Shown in pieces: positions 22,754-29,720 of a stretch of DNA of 29,720 nt. Below the pieces are notes generated by a model that was not told the DNA's origin, did not search any database, and was given only the letters and a program-made list of their open reading frames with translations. The number at the start of each line of letters is the position of its first letter. The stretch's first letter is position 1. A program made the translations under genes and the position numbers. The stretch comes from CAYRYU01 sp964428355 (GTDB lineage Bacteria; Muiribacteriota; Ozemobacteria; Ozemobacterales; Ozemobacteraceae), in NCBI GenBank assembly GCA_964428355.1, contig CAYRYU010000088.1:1-29720 (forward strand). The letters run 5' to 3'.

Positions 22754-25594
22754 TCATCCGTTGCGGTGCAGGAACACCACGGTCACGTCGTCCTCCGCGG
22801 CACCCGAGCGCGGTAGAGCGGTCTGAAGGGCGAAAATGGAATCGACCGAAACGGTTGCCCCGGTTTTCAACATGTTGCCGATGTCGCCCATAAGGGCGGT
22901 ATATCCGCCGGGGTCGCCCGGCCATTCGCGTGTTTCGATGAACCCGTCGGAGTAGAAGATAATCCTGTCATCGGGCTTCAGTTGCACGGTCTCGATATGG
23001 AACTTCCCGTGCCTGTTTCCACCGAGAGGGAACGCCCCCTTCGACAACATCTTCGGGGTTTCCCCCTTTCGGAAAAGGATGGGGTAGCAATGACCGGCGT
23101 TTGCGGAGTCGAGGCAGTGGCTGACAGGATCCAGGATTGCGATGAAGCATGTCATCATGCGTTTCCCCTTCAGGGTTCTCATTATCACCTTGTTGAGCCG
23201 CCCGAGGAGGAACTCGGCGGAAGGTGATTCATCGAGGTGATCCTCGACGATCCCTTTTGCCATGGCCATGACCAGGGAAGCCTGGATGCCGTGCCCGGTG
23301 ACGTCGCCGATCACGATCAGGAGCCTCCCGTCCTTCAACGGCTGGATGTCGAAGTAATCGCCCCCCAACTCGACGGCCGGAACGGTTTTCCCCGAAACCC
23401 TGTATTGGGCAAGGCGGATCTCCCGATCCGGAGCGAGGCTTTCCTGTACGATCCTGGCCACCTGCAGGTCGGAAAGGCCGGCAAGGACCCGGTTGAAGGT
23501 TCGTGCAAGGTCTCCGAGCTCATCGTGGCTATCGGTCGGGACGAAATGGTCGAATTTTCGCCCCTGGATCGCCTTGACGCCTTCGGAAAGGTCCCGGATG
23601 GGCGAGAGGAACCGTTGGGAGAGGATGAGGCCAAGGAAGAGGCATATCATCGAACTGGCAACGAGGAACAGGTCGAGTTTCCTCCGGAGGGCGGCGATTT
23701 CGGTGGAGAGTATTCCGCTGTCGTGGATTGCGACAAGAAACATCCGGCCCAGTTCCTTGCCCTTGATTCCGGTCACCAGGTAGCTCTTTTCTCGCGTTTT
23801 CAACGAAGAAAATGACGAGGCTTGCCGGAGGAACAGGCCTCGGAGGAAAGGACGGATCTTGGGAAGGAGGGGAAAGGACCTCGGGAAACCGAACTTCTCG
23901 CCGTCCGTGCAGACGAAGAAGACCGTGTCCGGGCGTTGGCGCTGCATGTCCAGAAGGTGGTTCCCTATGTAGGCGGATTCGAGATCGTCCCAAAAGGCCA
24001 GGACGACGTGAGTCGCCTTGCCTGCCCTGGAGTAGACCGGAAGGAAGATCATCCATTTCGATTTGTCCGCGAACACGAAGTGAACCATCTTCCCAAGGTC
24101 ACGCATCATGCTTCCCATCATCGAAGTCAAGCCCAACCCCGGAACGGAATCCGCGATAAGTTCGATCTCGAGGCCTGGTCCGGACTCATCCTGGTTGAGG
24201 TTTTCCAGAACCCGCCTGCCAAGGCGCCCGATCCAGTTTCTCCCGATCTCTTTCTGGGAATCATCAACGGGAACCGTGCAATGGACGACTTTTCCTTCGC
24301 GATCGATCACCATAAGTTCTTCAGGTCGGGTTTCACCCTGGAGACGTTTCAGGGCTTCGAACATCCATGCCTTGTCATCCGGTGTCTCGAAATGGCGCCC
24401 GTGGAGAAGCTTCGTGAGGCGGGCTTCCATTCTTCCACGGATCTGGGGATACCGGGAATCGAAGGATCTCAAAATCCGCTCCATTTCCAGGTGATGGTCG
24501 AATTTGCGGGCGGATTCGAGCCGTGAGATGTAGTCCCAACCGATCAGGGTCATCATCAACAGGGGCCCACCTCCCGCAAAGGAGAACAGAAGAACGAGCC
24601 TCTGGCGGATCGAGAGGCGGAACCCGCTTTCCCTGACGATGACGCGATGGGAAAAGACCGTCAGGAGAGAGAATACGAGAATTCCCAGCAAAGCTGCGGT
24701 CCGCCTCCGAAAGGAAAGGTCGGCGGCTTTCGGCAGGGGCATCGATGCCCAAAGGACCCAGGTGTCCTGGACCGGCATGAAGCTGAAAAGGTGGCCGGTG
24801 GTTTCGGAATGCTCATTGCCCGAGGAAAGGAACCTCCCCATTTCGATCGAGAGGCCTGGATCGGGGTTTTCCGCCCCTTTCAGGTCATGAAGCCCCAAGC
24901 GGATTCCGGAAGCCCCGAGCCTCCTTGACGCTTTCCGGAGCGAGGTACGGATCCCGAGCACAGGCCAACCCGGTATCCGGTTGACATGTACGAAAACCGC
25001 TCCCTGCGGGCAAAACCAGTATCCGAACCAGCGTTTCCGGTTTTCGATCGAGACCATGACAAACGAAAGGCTTTCTCCCGTCTTCCTGGAAAACTGTTCG
25101 ACCGTTCCCTCCTGTCCGACGTAGTGTCGCATGATCGGCCAGATCTTCTGAAGGCCCTGGAACCGTTCATCACGGCTGATAGGAAAGGTCTGCAGTTCGA
25201 AGAACTTTTTAAGGAAACGACTCGAGACATCGGTGGTGGACAAATCGGGGATCAGATCGCCGTTCCGGTCGACAACGGCGAACTCGAGGGTTTTGGGAAA
25301 CTGCTTTCGCAAGCTGGAAATGGCCTTTTTCAAGAAGCCCGTCCAATCGCTGGTGCCCTGGGAGGCCGCTGCAATGGCCCAAAGCTTCTGATTCAGGAGG
25401 GTCAGGGGATCCTCGTATCGCCTCATCCCCAGCAGCAGCCCGTCGAGTTTCCGGAATGCCCCTTCACGGGCTGCGGTTTCCCGGTGTTCCCATATCGTTC
25501 CGAGGCCGAAGAGAATCACGAGCAGGGGGAGGGCGAAGAAGACCAGGGAATGAACAAGCCATTTAGAATGTCGAACCAATGGTTCCGGAATCAT
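22754..25594 (-). CDS. Third membrane SpoIIE/PP2C-type phosphatase with HAMP
   Basis: 946 residues. Helix ~12-33, external region (~35-290), helix (~295-315), helix near LVLLFSFAGGGPLLMMTLIGW (~335-355), second external region, helix ~640-660, HAMP (SHDELGDLARTFN), then the PP2C domain. The metal motifs are canonical: GGDYFDI (D746), GDVTGHG (D764), YSDGF (D883), EDDVTVVF, plus NAGHCYP. It should dephosphorylate an anti-anti-sigma type partner; none is encoded in the window. The start ATG 25594 has GGAGAGG about 13 nt upstream, rather far. Only 45 nt separate it from the pseudopilin gene upstream, so it is likely co-transcribed with that cluster. Confidence 0.9.
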   Translation of the reverse strand: MIPEPLVRHSKWLVHSLVFFALPLLVILFGLGTIWEHRETAAREGAFRKLDGLLLGMRRYEDPLTLLNQKLWAIAAASQGTSDWTGFLKKAISSLRKQFPKTLEFAVVDRNGDLIPDLSTTDVSSRFLKKFFELQTFPISRDERFQGLQKIWPIMRHYVGQEGTVEQFSRKTGESLSFVMVSIENRKRWFGYWFCPQGAVFVHVNRIPGWPVLGIRTSLRKASRRLGASGIRLGLHDLKGAENPDPGLSIEMGRFLSSGNEHSETTGHLFSFMPVQDTWVLWASMPLPKAADLSFRRRTAALLGILVFSLLTVFSHRVIVRESGFRLSIRQRLVLLFSFAGGGPLLMMTLIGWDYISRLESARKFDHHLEMERILRSFDSRYPQIRGRMEARLTKLLHGRHFETPDDKAWMFEALKRLQGETRPEELMVIDREGKVVHCTVPVDDSQKEIGRNWIGRLGRRVLENLNQDESGPGLEIELIADSVPGLGLTSMMGSMMRDLGKMVHFVFADKSKWMIFLPVYSRAGKATHVVLAFWDDLESAYIGNHLLDMQRQRPDTVFFVCTDGEKFGFPRSFPLLPKIRPFLRGLFLRQASSFSSLKTREKSYLVTGIKGKELGRMFLVAIHDSGILSTEIAALRRKLDLFLVASSMICLFLGLILSQRFLSPIRDLSEGVKAIQGRKFDHFVPTDSHDELGDLARTFNRVLAGLSDLQVARIVQESLAPDREIRLAQYRVSGKTVPAVELGGDYFDIQPLKDGRLLIVIGDVTGHGIQASLVMAMAKGIVEDHLDESPSAEFLLGRLNKVIMRTLKGKRMMTCFIAILDPVSHCLDSANAGHCYPILFRKGETPKMLSKGAFPLGGNRHGKFHIETVQLKPDDRIIFYSDGFIETREWPGDPGGYTALMGDIGNMLKTGATVSVDSIFALQTALPRSGAAEDDVTVVFLHRNG

Positions 25595-25638
25595 CCGATG
25601 AATAAAGGCCTCTCCACAATCCTCTCGCTTCCCCCGGG

Positions 25639-26457
25639 TCAGGGTCCGGCAATTCCAGAATGCCAGTTTGGATTGTACATGTCGCGTCCTGCGAAAGCCC
25701 TGAAAAACTCAGGATACACGACGTCGAAGAAATCGGCAATTCGGGTACCCCGTGGAAGGTTGCCGGGAGTATCGGAAAGGGGAACTCCCTTCAGGGAATC
25801 CGGCCGGATCGTGTCGAGAAGCTGGAGGGTTATCCGATAACCGTTCCACTCCCTTCCCCCGCTCGGGAGTGTCTGTGGGTCGACCTGGAACCTGCTTACC
25901 CTGTCGCTGAGAACCCGGGAAATGGTTCCCTCGGGATACTGGGCCGCGAGAGGGTGCCCGGGGTTGTACTGTTCCCTCCGGACAAGCTGGAGGAAAGGCG
26001 CCCCGAGTCTGGGATTTTCCTCCAGATAGTAGGTAATGCGGCTTGCGCGCCGGTCGGCCCGGCCCTGGGCGGTGGCAGGAACCGCGTCCTCGATGCTCCC
26101 CTGTCCTGGGAAACTCAGGAAGGAATACTCGACATCGGGGATCGAGCCGCTCGCCTGAAGCATCATGGTGAAGGAAAAATCCATCTTCCTGCCGTCCAGT
26201 TCGAGGCATGCGTTCTTCAGGTCCGCGTAGACCTGTCTGAGAACGCGTCTTCCCTCCAGGATCGTGTCGATCTGCTGCATTCCTTCGAGTGAGCTTGCCG
26301 AGCCATAAGAGAGCAGCTGGAGGGTCACCGAGAAAAGAAGGAGGACGCAGGTGATGACCATCGAAGCCTCAACCAGAGAAAACCCCCTCCGGGAGCGGGG
26401 GGTGGGATAACCTGTTTGGGATGGGGGAAGGGCCGATCGCTCGGATCGTTTTCTCAT
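25639..26457 (-). CDS. PulJ/GspJ-like minor pseudopilin
   Basis: 272 residues. A long basic leader ends in RSRRG|FSLVEASMVI, a prepilin peptidase site (cut after G25; Glu at +5 is E30), followed by a hydrophobic helix to ~50. The body includes a 'RRVLRQVYADLKNACLEL' segment, like the helix after the spine in GspJ/PilW-type minor pseudopilins, which load at the tip of type II secretion or type IV pilus fibres. The ATG lies inside the stop of the upstream gene (ATGA overlap) and has GAGGAG 8 nt before it. No ATPase, secretin or major pilin gene is in view, so whether it serves secretion or pili is open. Confidence 0.85.
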   Translation of the reverse strand: MRKRSERSALPPSQTGYPTPRSRRGFSLVEASMVITCVLLLFSVTLQLLSYGSASSLEGMQQIDTILEGRRVLRQVYADLKNACLELDGRKMDFSFTMMLQASGSIPDVEYSFLSFPGQGSIEDAVPATAQGRADRRASRITYYLEENPRLGAPFLQLVRREQYNPGHPLAAQYPEGTISRVLSDRVSRFQVDPQTLPSGGREWNGYRITLQLLDTIRPDSLKGVPLSDTPGNLPRGTRIADFFDVVYPEFFRAFAGRDMYNPNWHSGIAGP

Positions 26458-26918
26458 CGAGGTTTCTCCTCGAAGACCGCGGATTCAAGCTCAATCTGGG
26501 AGCGGGTCAACCAGGAAAAGGCTTTTCCGGGCTGAACCGGCGAAACGACTGTCTTGACCCGGATCCCCCTGGTTCCGCCATCGACGAAAGGGGAAAGGGA
26601 AATCCATCGCTTGAACTGGAGGGCATCCACTGGGTAGGAGATCGCGTCTGGATCAATTTTCGCGATATCCGCCCAACCTTCAGGGAATTGCGCGAGCGGA
26701 TGATCGGCGTATTTCGAGAGCCATTCGTAACCGAAACCCCGGAACACCTCAAGCGGTTCCCTGGCCAGGGACATGGCGGTGAATTCGAAAGATGCGTCCA
26801 TGGATTCCCTGTTAGAAAAGCTTACGGTGTGGAAAAGGGAAAGGAGGGCAACCGAAAGGAACAGGATGGCGATCAACAGTTCGAGGAACGTGAAGGCCCG
26901 GTTGCGGCAACTTCTCAT
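26454..26918 (-). CDS. PulI/PilV-like minor pseudopilin
   Basis: 154 residues. The prepilin site is RNRA|FTFLELLIAI: cut after A8, with Glu +5 at E13 and a hydrophobic spine to ~31 (LFLSVALLSLFHTVSF). Ala instead of Gly at -1 is tolerated by prepilin peptidase but less usual. The short globular part has no other motif. Small size and position between GspJ-like and GspK/PilX-like genes fit a GspI/PilV-type role. Its start overlaps the stop of the upstream gene by 4 nt, and its own stop overlaps the next start, so translation is tightly coupled. Confidence 0.82.
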   Translation of the reverse strand: MRSCRNRAFTFLELLIAILFLSVALLSLFHTVSFSNRESMDASFEFTAMSLAREPLEVFRGFGYEWLSKYADHPLAQFPEGWADIAKIDPDAISYPVDALQFKRWISLSPFVDGGTRGIRVKTVVSPVQPGKAFSWLTRSQIELESAVFEEKPR

Positions 26919-28903
26919 GAATCCGACTCCGAGAAACGCTGGAAGTTGATCGCGGGGGAGATCTTGATCTGATACAAGTCGTCCGGCCTCTTGAAGAGCG
27001 TGTCATAACGGAGAACATGGATTCCTGCCGAACTCCAGGACCCGGAATCGAACTTCTCCATGGCGAGACAACCCAGCAGATCGAGGGTTCGCCGGGGCCG
27101 GACAAGGCCTCCTTCCCCGCCCTTCGCGAGAGCGATCAGGCCCGCTTCGATGGGCTGGTCGGTCTCGATCTCGATGTTCCCGCCGGAAGCGAAAAGCACG
27201 CATATATCCTGGGAAGAGGCTTTTTTCAGGCTTCCCAAGATGCGAAAACCCTTCGCGATTATGATCCCCTTTCCCGAAATCTGCATCGGTTTCGAGGATC
27301 CGCCCAGGGTCACGATTCCATCGACCCATTCTATTCCCCGGAGTTTGATTACCTGGTTCTCCCGGTCGAGGACCCCGATCCTCTCGAGGTCCTTTTCACT
27401 TTCCATGCGGGTTCCCCAGAGGTTCACGTGGGCGAAGGGGCCGAATCCCTCGCTGCCGCCATCGCTTTCCCGGATCACGGAACCTGCCTTGTTGAAGAAC
27501 GCGGGTCCTGCAAAGGAATCTGGGTTCAGCCGCTGGCCCGTGGTCAGGCCACCCTTCATCAGAAAATCCGAGTCGAACCTGGAGAGGATTGGAGGTGCTG
27601 CCGCCGGTTGCTGTGCCGCGAGCTTGGAGAGTTCCTCGACGAAGGTTCGCTGCGGGGTTCCCACGGGCACACCGTCGTATGGGGGCGCGCAGGGGATGCG
27701 GGTTTCGATCTGGTTCAGCTGTTCGGCTTCGGTCGGGGAGAGGGAAAGTCTCGAAAGATCGAGAGAAAACCAGACAAGGTAGAGAAAACGCTGCCTGAGG
27801 GTCCCCTCGAAAATCGAATCGGCGAAACTCCCGTCTCCGGCAAGGGCAGGGTCGGGAGTAAGCAGTTCGAGACCGGGGTCGAGGTTCGCCTCGGGTCCTG
27901 TCGCGAGGGTTTGGAGGATGTTCCTGGTGGTCTTCTCGAGTGAAGAGAGATTCCCCACCGAATCGGCGGATTTTGCTATGGGTTCATGGGTGGCGGTGAA
28001 AACGCCTTCGAGGCCGTTGAGGCAGCCGGGTTTGGCGTTTTCGATCTCCTGGAGTTTCGGGAACAGTTTCAGGCAGTCGGGAAGGGTGATCCGCTTGATC
28101 TCCTGCGCAGGAAAGGGGGGCATGATCGTCCGGAGGGTTTCCGAGACATTCAGGAAGACCTTTTTCCCGGTCGAGGGGTCCGCTGTCCCCCCGAAGAAGA
28201 TTTTTCCACGGCGCTCCGGGGGAAGCGATTCCTGGACCGCCCTGACCCGGATCCTGTCGGTGTTGACCGACTTTCCGTCCGTGCCCTCGAACTCCTCGAG
28301 GCCCTTTCGTGTGAAGAGGAGATAGTCGAGTATGAAGTTCTGGGCATACGACTGGCGCTGGGAGGAGTTGTCCCGATGGCTGACGATCGAAACGACCTTG
28401 TATTCGTGGTGCCGGGTCAACCTGGTCGAGACGAAAGGCCTCGATTCGATTTCGATCGAGGAGGTCACGGCGAACTCCAGGGTTCCAACACCCTCCAGAC
28501 CGTAGTAGGGACGACCCTTTCCATCGGTCTTCCGGAAATCGACCAGGCGGGTCTCCGCCCTGACCTTTGCCCGGAAAGACCCGAAGACGGAACTCCCGGC
28601 AAGCTCCTCCGTTCGGGGAATATCGACCGTGAAGGAACCTGGCGATCGCTGGAGAAGCCAGACCCCGGCCTTCGAGCCGGGATCGGCGGTTTCCCGGAAA
28701 AAGCGGCCGAAAGCCTCCTCCATGCCGGCTTGGGCCAGTTGCCGGACCACCTCGCCCTTCTCGAACCGGAAAGCCACATGCCGTGCTTCCCTCGAAACCC
28801 TCAGGAAATGAAGGGCCAGGATGGAAAGGCAGAGGAACACCATTACAACCACATAGAGGATGATCCCCTGACGGCCGATCCGGGGAATTTCGGTCCGGGT
28901 CAC
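26915..28903 (-). CDS. PilX/GspK-like membrane-anchored pilus/secretion protein
   Basis: 662 residues beginning at GTG 28903, which overlaps the stop of the preceding gene by 4 nt (GTGA). The N-terminus IGRQGIILYVVVMVFLCLSI has the short basic leader and hydrophobic spine of PilX/GspK-type proteins, without Glu at +5, as in GspK. Next comes a helix rich in 'AQAGMEEAFGRF', typical of PilX family members. The long middle has no recognised fold. Residues ~540-620 hold glycine-spaced strands (DGIVTLGG, GKGIIIAKGFRI, GGNIEI) that suggest a small beta-helix or bactofilin-like patch. It probably sits at the tip of the pseudopilus with the two pseudopilins encoded downstream. It is longer than usual for GspK. 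Confidence 0.75.
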   Translation of the reverse strand: MTRTEIPRIGRQGIILYVVVMVFLCLSILALHFLRVSREARHVAFRFEKGEVVRQLAQAGMEEAFGRFFRETADPGSKAGVWLLQRSPGSFTVDIPRTEELAGSSVFGSFRAKVRAETRLVDFRKTDGKGRPYYGLEGVGTLEFAVTSSIEIESRPFVSTRLTRHHEYKVVSIVSHRDNSSQRQSYAQNFILDYLLFTRKGLEEFEGTDGKSVNTDRIRVRAVQESLPPERRGKIFFGGTADPSTGKKVFLNVSETLRTIMPPFPAQEIKRITLPDCLKLFPKLQEIENAKPGCLNGLEGVFTATHEPIAKSADSVGNLSSLEKTTRNILQTLATGPEANLDPGLELLTPDPALAGDGSFADSIFEGTLRQRFLYLVWFSLDLSRLSLSPTEAEQLNQIETRIPCAPPYDGVPVGTPQRTFVEELSKLAAQQPAAAPPILSRFDSDFLMKGGLTTGQRLNPDSFAGPAFFNKAGSVIRESDGGSEGFGPFAHVNLWGTRMESEKDLERIGVLDRENQVIKLRGIEWVDGIVTLGGSSKPMQISGKGIIIAKGFRILGSLKKASSQDICVLFASGGNIEIETDQPIEAGLIALAKGGEGGLVRPRRTLDLLGCLAMEKFDSGSWSSAGIHVLRYDTLFKRPDDLYQIKISPAINFQRFSESDS

Positions 28904-29720
28904 TTCTTGCCGGGCTCCTCGTCCGTCTCGTAAACCGGGTGCGTGGCCGAGGAAATCGTGGGCTCAAGGATTCCGAGGGAATCTGATCCCGTTGGGATCA
29001 AGACCGGGATCAGTTGCGCCTTCCCGCCAGAGACCAGCGTGAAGGGAGCCTTCCCCTCCTCGATGATGAGCGCGGAGCCGGAGCCGACGGTCAATTCGAT
29101 CTCGTTGCCGGAAAAGTCGCAACGGAAGGAGGCTGATCTGGCTTCGAGCCTGCCTCCTGGAAGAATGACCGTGAAGGTGGCGGGTGTGTTCCCGATGGTG
29201 AATCTGGAGCTTCCCCAGAAAAGCTGAACCTGGTAGGGTGAAAAGGCTGCGTAGGCGGGTCCGTCGCATTCCAACGTGACGTTTTGGGGGAGCTCGATTC
29301 TGGCAGTTCCGGAGCCGAGATGGAGTGGCTGGTCGAGCGGAATCTCGGTCGCGGCCTCACCCGGAACGGTCACCCGGTATGTTGGCCCCATTTTATCCTG
29401 TTGGGAGATCAAGACGCCGATTGCGACAGCAAGGGCGAAGAAGAGGATTCCGAGGGGGAGGAGATAAGAGGGTTTTGCGGGAGCGGGTTTGGAAGAAACC
29501 TCCGGAGAAAGGGACGCGGGAATGCTTTCCTTCAGAATCCGATCCCTCAACCCGGCGAGGGCGGCGGGGGGATTGATCGAGCACTTTTCCCGGACATGTC
29601 GGGCGGTTTTCACCAGGGCCGCACAGTCGGGGCAGGAAGCCATGTGTTCGAGGAATTCTGGAGAAGGGGAAGCGGACCCGGACCATGACTCGAGAAACTT
29701 GTCGCACGGTTTATCTGTTG
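28900..29720 (-). CDS. Anti-sigma-like zinc-finger protein with FecR-like periplasmic domain (start outside window)
   Basis: The frame stays open to the window edge, and the codons before ATG 29643 read PCDKFLESW ... EFLEHMASCPDC. That completes a zinc-binding anti-sigma motif (upstream Cys, then H-x3-C-x2-C), so the real start lies beyond base 29720 and ATG 29643 is internal. A transmembrane helix follows (YLLPLGILFFALAVAIGVLIS). The outer part contains repeated short strands (LHLGSGTARIELPQNV, GGRLEARSASFRC, LTVGSGSALI) like the FecR domain. Such proteins hold an ECF sigma factor until a signal arrives, or act with FecR-type sensing. Here it heads a pseudopilin operon, so it may control it. 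The sigma gene would be expected just upstream, outside the window. Confidence 0.75.
   Translation of the reverse strand, partial: TDKPCDKFLESWSGSASPSPEFLEHMASCPDCAALVKTARHVREKCSINPPAALAGLRDRILKESIPASLSPEVSSKPAPAKPSYLLPLGILFFALAVAIGVLISQQDKMGPTYRVTVPGEAATEIPLDQPLHLGSGTARIELPQNVTLECDGPAYAAFSPYQVQLFWGSSRFTIGNTPATFTVILPGGRLEARSASFRCDFSGNEIELTVGSGSALIIEEGKAPFTLVSGGKAQLIPVLIPTGSDSLGILEPTISSATHPVYETDEEPGKK

Overview
The window comes from a moderately high-GC (judged by eye, not counted), Gram-negative-type bacterium. Lipoproteins, pseudopilins and large secreted proteins point to an envelope-rich, free-living organism. Three very large membrane SpoIIE-type phosphatases, a papain-family secreted lipoprotein, a bacterial STT3-like oligosaccharyltransferase and a FecR/anti-sigma protein in a pseudopilin operon recall deep-branching lineages such as Candidatus Riflebacteria. 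That placement is inference, because no rRNA or marker gene is present.

Layout. (1) 1-595, plus strand: the 3' part of a zeta-toxin-like kinase and an overlapping 59-residue partner. (2) 976-2406, plus: a membrane-anchored protein of unknown function, preceded by a possible promoter with a perfect 16-bp palindrome. (3) 2407-3082: no credible gene, but a GC-rich block bounded by a 24-nt imperfect inverted repeat and full of stem-loops. (4) 11645 to 3083, minus: an 1849-residue multidomain lipoprotein, two small proteins and an STT3-like membrane protein. (5) 11978-13757, plus: a secreted protein with a caspase-like His/Cys pattern, then a GNAT acetyltransferase. (6) 13944-19747, plus: two overlapping genes for paralogous SpoIIE phosphatases. 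(7) 19976-22072, plus: a secreted type I pullulanase. (8) 29720 to 22073, minus: an anti-sigma/FecR-like protein (start outside the window), a PilX/GspK-like protein, two pseudopilins, a third SpoIIE phosphatase and a small secreted protein. Overlaps or short gaps suggest one long operon.

How the genes may work together. The common theme is the cell envelope and signalling across it. The phosphatases share an unusual build, with two extracytoplasmic regions feeding a HAMP and PP2C output, as expected for partner-switching control. No STAS or RsbW-type partner is in the window. The third phosphatase appears to be co-transcribed with pseudopilins and an anti-sigma-like protein. The minus-strand cluster at 3-11.6 kb pairs a surface lipoprotein with an oligosaccharyltransferase-like enzyme.

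The most unusual observation is in the 1849-residue lipoprotein. Its papain-type catalytic motifs occur in the order Asn (N1369), Cys (C1649), His (H1829) instead of Cys, His, Asn. The break falls in the loop between the His and Asn segments, so it looks like a circularly permuted papain domain. The structured block at 2459-2928 is the second candidate for something undescribed.
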